Of a stretch of 64,000 bases of DNA, positions 1 to 8,273 are shown piece after piece. The DNA is from Chelativorans xinjiangensis (GTDB lineage: Bacteria; Pseudomonadota; Alphaproteobacteria; Rhizobiales; Rhizobiaceae). The notes below the pieces were generated by a model. It did not search any database. It was not told the DNA's origin and was given only the letters and a program-made list of their open reading frames with translations. Within the stretch, counting starts at the first letter, position 1, and the number at the start of each line of letters is the position of its first letter. The position numbers and the translations under genes were made by a program. Where the stretch lies: NCBI RefSeq assembly GCF_009812055.1, contig NZ_WQNH01000017.1, positions 1 through 64,000 of the forward strand. Reading direction: 5' to 3'.

Positions 1-71
1 CTATCATCGACCTCTTCACGCCGGCCGAATGCGCCAACTACTTCAGGGCCGCAGGATATGACCCGGATTAA
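1..71 (+). mobile_element. IS630-family transposase, C-terminal fragment (5' part outside window)
   Basis: Reading from base 3, the frame gives a 22-residue tail ending in ...PAECANYFRAAGYDPD followed by TAA. A tail of the form FTPAECANYF-AAGY-x is typical of IS630-family DDE transposases, so this is the end of such a gene entering from the left edge. The catalytic core lies outside the window, so intactness cannot be judged. No terminal inverted repeat could be defined because the other end of the element is not visible. The pseudoazurin gene ends 13 bases further on, so the insertion boundary would lie in this short gap. Confidence 0.65.
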
Positions 72-83
72 ACAGGACGTGCT

Positions 84-524
84 CTAGTTCGACGCGACGA
101 CCTGGCCGAACAGCTCGGCAAAGACCTTGCCGGCCTTTCCGGGATGCTTCACCGTCTCGGCCTCCGCAGTGTTGACGGGTTCGCCGACCGTGATCAACGC
201 CACCATGCCCATGCCATAATGCGGGGCGCATTTGACGCCGTAGATGCCTTCCTTTTCCAGCGTCACGGTGAATTCCTCGTTGATCTTGCCCTTGAAGCCG
301 TCAGCGTTCTCGGGAACCATGCCCTTGATCGTCTCGGCGTTATGCCCCTTATCGACTGCGACAAAGCGCACGGTGTCGCCTGGCGCGGCGCGAACGATAT
401 CAGGAACGAACACCATGACACCCTTCTCGCCCTTGTTGTGCATCTCGATGACGTGCTCTTCGGCGATGGCAGCCCCGACCGTGGCAAGGAGGGCGCAGGT
501 GGCAGCTAGGATCATCTTTTTCAT
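84..524 (-). CDS. paz: Pseudoazurin (type 1 blue copper protein)
   Basis: This is a periplasmic single-copper electron carrier of 146 residues, including a Sec signal peptide (MKKMILAATCALLATVGAAIA). The type 1 copper ligands are visible: His61, then Cys99, His102 and Met107 in CAPHYGMGM, matching the His40/Cys78/His81/Met86 layout of pseudoazurins. In denitrifiers pseudoazurin donates electrons to nitrite or N2O reductase, and it can also feed other periplasmic acceptors. No such reductase is in the window. It is transcribed leftward and divergently from the Crp/Fnr regulator, and the 120-base gap holds a perfect TTGCG-N4-CGCAA box, implying control by an NnrR/Dnr-type or FNR-type regulator. 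It could also serve the cbb3 oxidase or arsenite oxidase as an electron shuttle, which is inference only. Confidence 0.93.
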   Translation of the reverse strand: MKKMILAATCALLATVGAAIAEEHVIEMHNKGEKGVMVFVPDIVRAAPGDTVRFVAVDKGHNAETIKGMVPENADGFKGKINEEFTVTLEKEGIYGVKCAPHYGMGMVALITVGEPVNTAEAETVKHPGKAGKVFAELFGQVVASN

Positions 525-588
525 TTTGGTTCCTTTCTTGTCGAAATAGGTGTTGCATTTTGCCTATCGCCAATCGCAGGTGGAAAAT

Positions 589-602
589 TTGCGCTCGCGC
601 AA
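589..602. promoter_or_regulatory. NnrR/Dnr-like palindromic box (TTGCG-N4-CGCAA)
   Basis: TTGCGCTCGCGCAA is a perfect palindrome with TTGCG and CGCAA half-sites. It is centred about 71 bases upstream of the pseudoazurin start and about 49 bases upstream of the TTG start of the Crp/Fnr gene. This half-site layout is that of Crp/Fnr-superfamily regulators of the NnrR/Dnr type. A single box could serve both divergent genes. Confidence 0.6.
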
Positions 603-644
603 AGTGAGGTTGGAAATGTCGAGAACCGATCGCGGGAGGTTAAT

Positions 645-1346
645 TTGCCGAGGCTCGATGCGTCGCTGATCGCCGGCCTGCCGCCGTTCGAGGGCCTGCA
701 GCGGGACGAACTGGAAAAAGTGCTTGCCTCGGCCCGCTCGGTGCGGTTCGCCGCCGGTACCGCGATCTTTGATCAGGAAGCCGAAGCCGAGTCTTTTTTC
801 GTGCTGCTTGATGGGCATGTGCGCGTTGTGCGCACGACGCCTGAGGGGCAGCAGGTTATCGTGCGCTACATCTCCGAAGGCGAGATCTTCGGCATCGCGG
901 CGGCCCTCGGTCGCACGACCTATCCCGCGACCGCCGTCGCGGCGGTGGATTGCGTGGCGTTGGCCTGGCCGAGCGTGCTGTGGCCGGAGCTTTCCTCGCG
1001 GTTTCCCTCACTCGGCGCCAACACGTACAAGACCGTGGGCAGCCGGCTCCAGGATGCGCACACGCGCGTCATCGAGATGTCGACCGAGCAGGTGGAACAG
1101 CGCGTGGCGCATGCGCTCCTGCGTCTCGTGAAGCAGACCGGCCGCAAGACTGAGGAGGGAATCGAAATCGACTTCCCCATCACCCGCCAGGACATCGCCG
1201 AGATGACGGGAGCGACGCTGCACACCATCAGCCGTCTGCTGAGCGCCTGGGAAGAACAGGACATCGTGAAGAGCGGGCGCAAACGTGTGACCGTGTGCGA
1301 CCCCCACCGCCTGATGCTCAAGGCGGAAAGCCGCGACAAGACGTAG
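645..1346 (+). CDS. Crp/Fnr-family transcriptional regulator
   Basis: The 233-residue protein has an N-terminal cyclic-nucleotide-binding-like beta-barrel (about residues 10-125) and a C-terminal winged helix. Its recognition helix, ITRQDIAEMTGATLHTISRLL, has the FNR-type E/T-SR pattern that reads TTG half-sites. The N-terminal cysteine cluster of true FNR (a [4Fe-4S] oxygen sensor) is absent, so it is not a canonical oxygen-sensing FNR. An NnrR/Dnr-like or FixK-like role fits better. The start is a TTG at 645, preceded by a good GGGAGG Shine-Dalgarno at 634-639; no in-frame ATG is better placed. It lies beside pseudoazurin, hemN and cco genes that carry TTG-type boxes, which makes these plausible targets. 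Its exact ligand cannot be read from the sequence. Confidence 0.88.
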   Translation: MPRLDASLIAGLPPFEGLQRDELEKVLASARSVRFAAGTAIFDQEAEAESFFVLLDGHVRVVRTTPEGQQVIVRYISEGEIFGIAAALGRTTYPATAVAAVDCVALAWPSVLWPELSSRFPSLGANTYKTVGSRLQDAHTRVIEMSTEQVEQRVAHALLRLVKQTGRKTEEGIEIDFPITRQDIAEMTGATLHTISRLLSAWEEQDIVKSGRKRVTVCDPHRLMLKAESRDKT

Positions 1347-1356
1347 CCGCCGATCC

Positions 1357-1566
1357 TCAAGCGCTGGCGATGACCGCCTGCAGCTCCTTCATGAAGGCAT
1401 CCTCACCGACGCCGTGCTCGCGGCAGGCGTCGGTAACGGCGTGGAACGCCGTAATCGGGCAACCCACGCAGAGCATGCGATGACGCAGGAACACGGCCAC
1501 GGCGGCCGGCCAGGTAGCCATGATCTCCTCAAGCGACATATCCGGATTGAGGCGCGGCTTGTGCAC
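1357..1566 (-). CDS. DUF1858 / hybrid-cluster-protein-associated redox disulfide protein
   Basis: This 69-residue protein starts at a GTG at 1566. A strong AAGGAGGT ribosome binding site at 1573-1580 rules out the longer upstream reading. The body (NPDMSLEEIMATWPAAVAVF, then a CVGCPIT motif) matches the DUF1858 domain, where the Cys-x2-Cys pair is thought to be redox active or to hold a metal or cluster. Such small proteins often accompany hemN, nitrite/NO metabolism or hybrid cluster protein genes. A TTGTG-N4-CGCAA box lies 55-68 bases upstream, so it is probably part of the low-oxygen or nitric oxide regulon. It sits downstream of hemN on the same strand. The biochemical role is unknown. 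Confidence 0.82.
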   Translation of the reverse strand: MHKPRLNPDMSLEEIMATWPAAVAVFLRHRMLCVGCPITAFHAVTDACREHGVGEDAFMKELQAVIASA

Positions 1567-1620
1567 GTCTTGACCTCCTTGCGACAACAGGCAGCATCGC
1601 GCCTGCCGTGCGGCAAATCG

Positions 1621-1634
1621 TTGTGCTTGCGCAA
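1621..1634. promoter_or_regulatory. NnrR/FNR-like box upstream of the DUF1858 gene
   Basis: TTGTGCTTGCGCAA matches the box upstream of pseudoazurin (TTGYG-N4-CGCAA) with one mismatch. It lies between the hemN stop and the DUF1858 start, in the right place to activate the latter. Confidence 0.5.
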
Positions 1635-1657
1635 AGAAATCGGCGCTGCCGGCGGTT

Positions 1658-3037
1658 CTATACCGCCACGGAATGACGTGCTGTTCCGCGTGCCAGATAT
1701 CGGTCGAAGCGGGCGGCGATGAAGCGCACCAAGGGTCGAGCCTCCTCGGGCACGACAAAATATTCACCGTGGCGGTCGAGCATTCGACCGCTCTCTTCCA
1801 CGACATAAGCCGCCGCCTCCTGCAGGATGTCCCGGCCATGGGCGCCGAACCGCAGTACGGCCCCCCTACCGGAAAAGGCGAAATCGCACATGAGCCGCTC
1901 GATTACCCAACCGCGCGCCAGATCCTCGTCCGTAAATGCAATACCGCGTGCGGTGGCCAGGTGCCCCTCGCTTGCCAGGCGCTGGTAGCTGCTGGTGGCG
2001 GTCGTATTCTGCGCGTAACCCTGGCGCAGCCTTGAGATCGACGACGGCCCGAGACCGATCAGCGTCCGGCACTCGTCATCCGTATAACCCTGGAAATTGC
2101 GGTGAAGCCGGCCTTCTCGTGCGGCGGCGGCAAGAGAATCGGCAGGTTTGGCGAAATGGTCGAGGCCGATCGCCTGGTAGCCCGCCCCGGTGATCAGGCG
2201 GCCGGCAAGCTGCTGCTGGGCGAAGCGCTCTTGCGGTCCCGGCAGATACGCCTCGTCGATCATCGTCTGGTGCTTCTTGAACCACGGCACATGCGCGTAC
2301 CCGAAGAGCGCGATCCGGTCCGGCGACAGGAGGAGCACCTGTCGGATTGTGTCTTCCAGGCTTATCTCCGTCTGGTGCGGCAGACCGTAAAGCAAATCCA
2401 GATTGAGCGAGTGCACGCCCCGTGCGCGCATGCCGTCCGCGACCGCCTTCGTCTGCGCAAAGCTCTGTTCACGGTTGATCGCCTTCTGCACTTTCGGCGC
2501 GAAATCCTGCACACCGAGGCTCGCCCGCGTCATGCCGATCGTGGCGAAGACGTCGTACCGCCCCTCATCCATGTCGTTGGGATCGAGTTCGACGCTTATT
2601 TCGGCGTCCGCCCGGAAATCGAACGCGCGGCGCAGTGCCGCATCCAGCGCGACGATATCCGCCGGCCTGAGGATTGTGGGCGACCCGCCGCCGAAATGCA
2701 CCGCACGCACCTTCGCATGGCCGACGAGGCTACCTACGGTGGCGATTTCCTGATGCAGCCCTTCCAGGAAGGCCGCCACCGGCTCGTAGTGCCGCGTCAT
2801 CTTGGTGTGGCAGGCGCAGAACCAGCAGAGCCGATCACAGAAAGGAATATGGACATAGAGCGAGATGTCCTCTCCCCCGCCGATCTCGCCTAGCCATTCC
2901 TGAAACTTTTCAGCATCGACGCCGCGATGGAAGTGAGGGGCGGTGGGATAGCTTGTGTAGCGCGGCACGGATTCGGAAAGCCGCGCGGCCGCGGCCGCCG
3001 GCATCGTTCCACTCATCTGCCCGCCTGCCCGTTGCAT
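1658..3037 (-). CDS. hemN: Oxygen-independent coproporphyrinogen III oxidase HemN
   Basis: HemN is a radical-SAM enzyme that decarboxylates coproporphyrinogen III to protoporphyrinogen IX without oxygen, supplying haem under micro-oxic or anoxic conditions. The 459-residue protein shows the SAM/cluster motif HIPFCDRLCWFCAC (Cys-x3-Cys-x2-Cys-x-Cys) near residue 70, preceded by PRYTSYPTAPHF. It is followed by the VRAVHFGGGSPT and SVELDPND motifs of the family, plus a C-terminal HemN domain. The ATG at 3037 follows a GAGGAG Shine-Dalgarno; a second ATG at 3016 has weaker support. The open frame continues upstream to 3733, but that part is antisense to ccoN and not coding. Divergent from ccoN, it shares the TTGAC-N4-ATCAA anaerobox at 3092-3105. 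High haem demand of the cbb3 oxidase explains the pairing. Confidence 0.95.
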   Translation of the reverse strand: MQRAGGQMSGTMPAAAAARLSESVPRYTSYPTAPHFHRGVDAEKFQEWLGEIGGGEDISLYVHIPFCDRLCWFCACHTKMTRHYEPVAAFLEGLHQEIATVGSLVGHAKVRAVHFGGGSPTILRPADIVALDAALRRAFDFRADAEISVELDPNDMDEGRYDVFATIGMTRASLGVQDFAPKVQKAINREQSFAQTKAVADGMRARGVHSLNLDLLYGLPHQTEISLEDTIRQVLLLSPDRIALFGYAHVPWFKKHQTMIDEAYLPGPQERFAQQQLAGRLITGAGYQAIGLDHFAKPADSLAAAAREGRLHRNFQGYTDDECRTLIGLGPSSISRLRQGYAQNTTATSSYQRLASEGHLATARGIAFTDEDLARGWVIERLMCDFAFSGRGAVLRFGAHGRDILQEAAAYVVEESGRMLDRHGEYFVVPEEARPLVRFIAARFDRYLARGTARHSVAV

Positions 3038-3091
3038 GGCTGCTCCTCTGCCTTCGAGGGAGCCAGTTGCCTGCGATCGGGACGGCCAGCC

Positions 3092-3105
3092 TTGACGCAG
3101 ATCAA
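3092..3105. promoter_or_regulatory. FNR/FixK anaerobox between hemN and ccoN
   Basis: TTGACGCAGATCAA differs from the consensus TTGAT-N4-ATCAA at one position and matches the FixK form TTGAY-N4-RTCAA. It is centred about 98 bases before the ccoN ATG and about 61 bases before the hemN ATG, so it could activate both under low oxygen. Confidence 0.75.
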
Positions 3106-3196
3106 AGCGCCCGATCGCGCCTTCCGGAATGGGTGACAGGCGCCGGAGCCTGCGAGAGGGCCGGCCTTGCGCAAACACCGTTACCGGGGAAGCACA

Positions 3197-4837
3197 ATGA
3201 AATATGGCACCGAGATCGTGGTCCTTGCGCTGGCGACGTTCGCTGCGCTTGTTGCCGTGGCAATGGCACAGGACGTTCCCTTTCAGCAGCATGTGTGGAT
3301 CCTGTTTTTCGTGCTGCTCGGCACCGTGATCGTGTTGATGCGCAACACCACCTTCGCGCCGCGGCAGGATGCCGCCATCCCGCTTAGGCCGCACGCAAGC
3401 GCCTATATGGACGGCCCGGTGCGCTACGGCACGGTGGCGACCATGTTCTGGGGCGTGGTGGGCTTCCTGGTGGGCGTCGTTGTGGCGCTGCAGCTTGCCT
3501 ACCCGGACCTCAATATCGAGCCGTGGTTCAACTTCGGCCGCATGCGCCCGCTGCACACCTCCGCCGTCGTCTTCGCCTTCGGCGGCAACGCGCTCATCGC
3601 CACCTCGTTCTATGTGGTCCAACGCACCTGCCGGGCCCGGCTCTTCGGCGGCAATCTCGCCTGGTTCGTCTTCTGGGGTTACCAACTCTTCATCGTCATG
3701 GCGGCCACCGGTTATCTGCTCGGCATCACCCAAAGTCGCGAATATGCCGAGCCCGAATGGTACGTCGACCTATGGCTGACGATCGTCTGGGTGGCTTATC
3801 TCCTGGTATTCCTCGGCACTATCGTCCGCCGCAAGGAACCGCATATCTACGTCGCCAACTGGTTCTACCTCTCCTTCATCGTCACCATCGCGATGCTGCA
3901 TGTGGTGAACAATCTGGCGATGCCCGTCTCCATTTTCGGCTCCAAGAGCTACTCACTCTTTTCCGGCGTGCAGGATGCGCTTACCCAGTGGTGGTACGGC
4001 CACAATGCCGTGGGCTTCTTCCTGACGGCCGGCTTCCTCGGCATGATGTACTATTTCGTGCCCAAGCAGGTGAACCGGCCGGTCTATTCCTACCGGCTGT
4101 CGATCATCCACTTCTGGGCATTGATCTTCCTCTACATCTGGGCCGGCCCCCATCACCTACACTACACCGCACTGCCCGACTGGGCGCAGACGCTCGGCAT
4201 GGTCTTTTCCGTCATGCTGTGGATGCCTTCCTGGGGCGGCATGATCAACGGCCTGATGACGCTGTCGGGCGCCTGGGACAAGCTTCGCACCGATCCCATC
4301 GTCCGCATGATGGTGCTCGCCATCGCCTTCTACGGCATGTCGACCTTCGAAGGGCCGATGATGTCCATCAAGGCCGTCAATTCGCTTTCGCACTATACGG
4401 ACTGGACGATCGGCCATGTGCATTCGGGCGCTCTCGGCTGGGTGGGCATGATCACCTTCGGCGCCGTCTATTTCATGGTGCCGAAGCTTTGGGGGCGCCC
4501 GCGGCTCTATTCGCTGCGGCTCGTCACCTGGCACTTCTGGCTCGCCACGCTCGGCATCGTCGTCTACGCCGCCGTCATGTGGGTGTCGGGCATCCAGCAG
4601 GGCCTGATGTGGCGCGAGTACGACGACCAGGGCTTCCTCGTCTACTCCTTCGCGGAAACCGTGGCAGCCATGTATCCCTACTACGTGGTGCGCGCCATCG
4701 GCGGCCTGCTGTTCCTCTCGGGCGCTCTGGTGATGGCCTACAACATCACCATGACCATCCTCGGCTACGAGCGCGAGGAGGAGCCGATCGGCGGTCAGCT
4801 TGCCAGCCCTGAATCCGTACTCAAGCCCGCCGAATAA
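3197..4837 (+). CDS. ccoN: cbb3-type cytochrome c oxidase subunit I (CcoN)
   Basis: CcoN is the catalytic haem b / haem b3-CuB subunit of the high-affinity proton-pumping cbb3 terminal oxidase of the inner membrane. The 546-residue protein has the many hydrophobic segments expected. Metal-ligand regions are visible, including [33 protein letters not shown] and the bis-His segment [17 protein letters not shown]. The ATG at 3197 follows a GGGGAAG ribosome binding site; an upstream in-frame ATG at 3167 lacks one and would add ten non-conserved residues. It is the first gene of ccoNOQP, with an FNR box upstream. Length and motifs are normal for the family. Confidence 0.97.
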   Translation: MKYGTEIVVLALATFAALVAVAMAQDVPFQQHVWILFFVLLGTVIVLMRNTTFAPRQDAAIPLRPHASAYMDGPVRYGTVATMFWGVVGFLVGVVVALQLAYPDLNIEPWFNFGRMRPLHTSAVVFAFGGNALIATSFYVVQRTCRARLFGGNLAWFVFWGYQLFIVMAATGYLLGITQSREYAEPEWYVDLWLTIVWVAYLLVFLGTIVRRKEPHIYVANWFYLSFIVTIAMLHVVNNLAMPVSIFGSKSYSLFSGVQDALTQWWYGHNAVGFFLTAGFLGMMYYFVPKQVNRPVYSYRLSIIHFWALIFLYIWAGPHHLHYTALPDWAQTLGMVFSVMLWMPSWGGMINGLMTLSGAWDKLRTDPIVRMMVLAIAFYGMSTFEGPMMSIKAVNSLSHYTDWTIGHVHSGALGWVGMITFGAVYFMVPKLWGRPRLYSLRLVTWHFWLATLGIVVYAAVMWVSGIQQGLMWREYDDQGFLVYSFAETVAAMYPYYVVRAIGGLLFLSGALVMAYNITMTILGYEREEEPIGGQLASPESVLKPAE

Positions 4838-4848
4838 GGACCTGCAAA

Positions 4849-5580
4849 ATGGCTTTGATGGACAAACACGCGATCCTGGAACGCAATGCGACTTTGCTGC
4901 TCGCGGGCTCCTTCCTGGTGGTCACCATCGGCGGCATCGTCGAGATCGCACCGCTCTTCTACCTCGAGAACACAATCGAGAAGGTGGAGGGGATGCGGCC
5001 GTACTCGCCGCTGGAGCTCGCCGGCCGCAACATCTACGTCCGCGAGGGCTGCTACACCTGCCACAGCCAGATGATCCGCCCCTTCCGCGACGAGGTGGAG
5101 CGCTACGGCAACTACAGCCTGGCCGCTGAATCCATGTACGACCACCCCTTCCAATGGGGATCGAAGCGAACGGGCCCGGACCTGGCGCGCGTCGGCGCGC
5201 GCTACTCCAACGAGTGGCACGTCCAGCACCTGATCGAGCCGCGCTCGGTGGTGCCGGAATCGATCATGCCGAGCTATGCCTTCCTCAAGGATACGCGGCT
5301 CGACGTGCGCAATTTCTCCACGCAGCTCATCGCCAACCGACGCGTCGGTGTTCCTTACACAGACGAGATGATCGCAAATGCCAGCGCCGACTTGCATGCG
5401 CAGGCCGACCCCAACGCCGACACCTCGGGCGTGGAGGAGCGCTACCCAAAGGCAGTACTCGGCGATTTCGATGGCGACCCGCAGGCGCTCACCGAGATGG
5501 ATGCACTCGTCGCCTATCTGCAAATGCTCGGCACCCTGGTCGACTTCTCGACCTATGACGATGCTGCAGGCTACCGCTGA
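4849..5580 (+). CDS. ccoO: cbb3-type cytochrome c oxidase subunit II (CcoO)
   Basis: This is the membrane-anchored mono-haem c subunit that passes electrons from CcoP towards CcoN. The 243-residue protein has one N-terminal membrane helix (about residues 16-38) and a single haem c motif, Cys68-Tyr-Thr-Cys71-His72, in [18 protein letters not shown], which is diagnostic of CcoO. A distal Met ligand is expected near IMPSYAFL. It lies 11 bases after ccoN with a short GGA ribosome binding site and is followed 12 bases later by ccoQ, in one operon. Confidence 0.97.
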   Translation: MALMDKHAILERNATLLLAGSFLVVTIGGIVEIAPLFYLENTIEKVEGMRPYSPLELAGRNIYVREGCYTCHSQMIRPFRDEVERYGNYSLAAESMYDHPFQWGSKRTGPDLARVGARYSNEWHVQHLIEPRSVVPESIMPSYAFLKDTRLDVRNFSTQLIANRRVGVPYTDEMIANASADLHAQADPNADTSGVEERYPKAVLGDFDGDPQALTEMDALVAYLQMLGTLVDFSTYDDAAGYR

Positions 5581-5592
5581 GGAGACCGCACG

Positions 5593-5751
5593 ATGGACTA
5601 CCACGTGATGCGCGAGTTCGCCGATAGTTGGGGCCTGCTCTTCATGATGATTTTCTTCCTTGGCGCTGTCCTCTTCGTTTTCCGCCCCGGTGCGAAAAAA
5701 CAGGCCGAGGAGGCTGCCCGCATTCCGCTGAAGGATGACTGCAATGAGTGA
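5593..5751 (+). CDS. ccoQ: cbb3-type oxidase small subunit CcoQ
   Basis: The 52-residue protein begins MDYHVMREFADSWGLLFMM and has one transmembrane helix (about residues 12-30) followed by a charged cytoplasmic tail rich in Lys and Glu. This is the shape and position of CcoQ (FixQ), which stabilises the oxidase complex. It starts 12 bases after ccoO, and its last codons overlap the ccoP start by 8 bases (ATGAGTGA), indicating translational coupling. Short but clearly in place between ccoO and ccoP. Confidence 0.9.
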   Translation: MDYHVMREFADSWGLLFMMIFFLGAVLFVFRPGAKKQAEEAARIPLKDDCNE

Positions 5752-6613
5752 CACGGAGAAGAATATCGACAAGGTTTCCGGCGTCGCGACCACCGGCCAT
5801 GAGTGGGACGGCATCAGGGAACTCGACAATCCGATACCCCGTTGGTGGGTGTGGACCTTCTATGCCACCATCATCTGGTCGATCGGCTACACGGTCGCCT
5901 ATCCGGCATGGCCGCTCATCTCGTCCGCGACCAGCGGCCTTCTCGGCTATTCCAGCCGGCAGGAGCTTACCGCAACCTTGGATCGCGTGGCCGCGGATCA
6001 GGCCGATCTGCGGGCAGCGATCGGCGAGAAGCCGCTTGAGGAGATCCTTGCCGACGAAACGCTGCGCCGGTTCGCCGCTTCGGCGGGTGCCGCCGCCTTC
6101 AATGTGAACTGCTCCCAATGCCACGGTTCAGGCGCCGAAGGTTCCGCGGGCTATCCGAACCTCAACGACGACGACTGGCTCTGGGGCGGCGACATCGAAG
6201 CGATCTACCAGACCATCGCCCACGGCGTGCGTTTCACCGGCGACGCCGAGACGCGCTTCTCCGAGATGCCGCCCTTCGGCGACATGCTCTCCGCGCAGGA
6301 AACACAGCAGATAGCGGCCTATGTGGCCTCGCTCACCGGCGACCCGTCTGACGACGCAAGTGCTACCGCCGGTGCGCCGCTCTTCGCCGATAATTGCGCC
6401 GCCTGTCATGGCGAAGACGGAACGGGAGACCAGACCTTCGGTGCACCGAACCTGGCCGATGCGATCTGGTTCTATGGTGCGACGGAGGCGGATATTGCCG
6501 CTCAAATCCGCAAACCCAGGCATGGCGTGATGCCGGGTTGGCAGGCACGGTTGGGTAAGACCACCGTGAAGCAACTCTCGGTCTACGTGCATTCGCTTGG
6601 GGGAGCCGAGTAG
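5744..6613 (+). CDS. ccoP: cbb3-type cytochrome c oxidase subunit III (CcoP)
   Basis: CcoP is the di-haem c entry subunit that takes electrons from soluble cytochrome c or copper proteins. The 289-residue protein starts at 5744 within the ccoQ stop. It contains the CcoP N-terminal signature HEWDGIRELDNPIPRWW, a membrane helix (about residues 36-58), and two periplasmic cytochrome c domains with haem motifs Cys123-SQ-Cys126-His127 and Cys218-AA-Cys221-His222. An in-frame ATG nine bases earlier is less well placed. It is the last gene of ccoNOQP; the maturation operon follows after 97 bases. Confidence 0.97.
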   Translation: MSDTEKNIDKVSGVATTGHEWDGIRELDNPIPRWWVWTFYATIIWSIGYTVAYPAWPLISSATSGLLGYSSRQELTATLDRVAADQADLRAAIGEKPLEEILADETLRRFAASAGAAAFNVNCSQCHGSGAEGSAGYPNLNDDDWLWGGDIEAIYQTIAHGVRFTGDAETRFSEMPPFGDMLSAQETQQIAAYVASLTGDPSDDASATAGAPLFADNCAACHGEDGTGDQTFGAPNLADAIWFYGATEADIAAQIRKPRHGVMPGWQARLGKTTVKQLSVYVHSLGGAE

Positions 6614-6661
6614 CGCGTAGCACAGCCGGGAGAGGACTGCCGGGAGCGGAACGGTGAGCTC

Positions 6662-6675
6662 TTGATTTCGATCAA
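6662..6675. promoter_or_regulatory. FNR/FixK anaerobox upstream of ccoG
   Basis: TTGATTTCGATCAA is a perfect match to the TTGAT-N4-ATCAA consensus, centred about 42 bases before the ccoG ATG. This spacing suits class II activation and gives ccoGHIS its own low-oxygen promoter, independent of ccoNOQP. Confidence 0.85.
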
Positions 6676-6710
6676 GGCCCGAAGCGCCCCGGCAGTCCAA
6701 TACCTCGCTC

Positions 6711-8273
6711 ATGTTGAACCAGACCGAAATCGAACGTCTCGAGGCGGAAGCCGTCAACTCGGCCAAAGTGCGCCAGCCGCTTTACGCGCCACGCAAGAAG
6801 ATTTTTCCCAAACGAGCCGTCGGCCGTTTCCGGAGCTTCAAGTGGCTCGTCATGATCATCACCCTAGGCATTTACTACCTGACGCCCTGGATCAGATGGG
6901 ACCGCGGCCCCTACGCGCCGGACCAGGCCGTGCTGGTGGACCTGGCGAACCGGCGTTTCTACTTATTCTTCATTGAAATCTGGCCGCAAGAGTTCTTCTA
7001 CGTCGCCGGCCTTCTCGTCATGGCCGGCATCGGCCTCTTCCTCATCACTTCCACGGTCGGCCGCGCCTGGTGCGGCTATACCTGCCCACAGACCGTGTGG
7101 GTCGACCTCTTCCTCGTGGTCGAGCGCGCCATCGAAGGCGACCGCAACGCCCGCATCAAGCTCGACACCGCCCCTTGGTCTCTCGACAAGGTGCTTAAAC
7201 GCGTCCTGAAACACAGCATCTGGCTGGTGATCGGGGTGGCGACGGGGGGCGCCTGGATCTTCTATTTCGCCGACGCTCCAACGCTGTTCGTGGACCTTTT
7301 CACAGGCCAGGCCGCACCTGTCGCCTACATGACCGTCGCCGTGCTCACCGCCACGACATACGTCTTCGGCGGTATGATGCGCGAGCAGGTCTGCACCTAC
7401 ATGTGCCCCTGGCCGCGCATCCAGGCGGCCATGCTTGATGAGAACTCGCTCACCGTCACCTATAACGACTGGCGCGGCGAACCGCGCTCGCGCCACGCCA
7501 AGAAGGCGCTTGCCGCGGGTGCCACCGTTGGCGATTGCGTGGACTGCAACGCCTGCGTGGCCGTCTGCCCCATGGGCATAGACATCCGCGACGGCCAGCA
7601 GCTCGAATGCATCACCTGCGCGCTGTGCATCGACGCCTGCGATGCCGTCATGGACAAGCTGGGCCGCGAGCGCGGCCTGATCTCCTACGCCACGCTTTCC
7701 GATTACAATGCCAACATGGCGCTGGCGACGGCAGGCGGGACGCAAGCCATCGATCCAGCGCGTGTGCGCGAGGATGGCGGACGGCTCTCCGACAAGGTCG
7801 CGGAGTTTCATTGGCAGAAGATCTTCCGGCCGCGCACCTTCGTCTACTTCACTGTCTTCTCGCTTGCGGGCCTCGTGATGCTCTATTCCCTCCTTACGCG
7901 CGACCGGCTGGAGGTGAATGTGCTGCACGACCGCAACCCGCAGTTCGTGATGCTGTCGGACGGCGCGATCCGCAACGGCTATACGGTGAAGCTGCTCAAC
8001 ATGGTGCCGGAGCCGCGCATCATCACGCTCAGCCTCGAAGGTCTGCCAGGCGCCACCATGCATGCCGTTGGCGTCGACCTGCCGGAAGGCCGTTCGCTGG
8101 ATGTAGCGCTCGATCCGGACCGGCTGAAGGAACTGCGCATCTTCGTGCGTCAGCCCGCCGATTACGTCGAGGAGCAGGACAGCCGGTTCACCTTCGTGGT
8201 CGAGGACAAGGCGAGCAGCGAAAATGCCGCCTATCGCGCCAAATTCATAACGCCCGAGGACGGAAGACGATGA
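6711..8273 (+). CDS. ccoG: Cytochrome c oxidase accessory protein CcoG (RdxA/FixG)
   Basis: CcoG is a membrane-bound iron-sulfur protein linked to copper reduction during cbb3 assembly. The 520-residue protein has several membrane helices in its first half and the motif AWCGYTCPQTVWVDLF. A CMCPWPRIQAAM stretch follows, then two ferredoxin-like 4Fe-4S clusters in CVDCNACVAVCP and CITCALCIDACD. The C-terminal 150 residues form an Ig-like FixG domain. No strong Shine-Dalgarno precedes the ATG at 6711, so the start is slightly uncertain. The stop overlaps the ccoH start (ATGA). Confidence 0.95.
   Translation: MLNQTEIERLEAEAVNSAKVRQPLYAPRKKIFPKRAVGRFRSFKWLVMIITLGIYYLTPWIRWDRGPYAPDQAVLVDLANRRFYLFFIEIWPQEFFYVAGLLVMAGIGLFLITSTVGRAWCGYTCPQTVWVDLFLVVERAIEGDRNARIKLDTAPWSLDKVLKRVLKHSIWLVIGVATGGAWIFYFADAPTLFVDLFTGQAAPVAYMTVAVLTATTYVFGGMMREQVCTYMCPWPRIQAAMLDENSLTVTYNDWRGEPRSRHAKKALAAGATVGDCVDCNACVAVCPMGIDIRDGQQLECITCALCIDACDAVMDKLGRERGLISYATLSDYNANMALATAGGTQAIDPARVREDGGRLSDKVAEFHWQKIFRPRTFVYFTVFSLAGLVMLYSLLTRDRLEVNVLHDRNPQFVMLSDGAIRNGYTVKLLNMVPEPRIITLSLEGLPGATMHAVGVDLPEGRSLDVALDPDRLKELRIFVRQPADYVEEQDSRFTFVVEDKASSENAAYRAKFITPEDGRR

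Noticed and set aside
3038-3733. Upstream extension of the hemN frame
   Set aside because: The extension is antisense to ccoN, shows no recognisable domain, and a proper ribosome binding site precedes the ATG at 3037.
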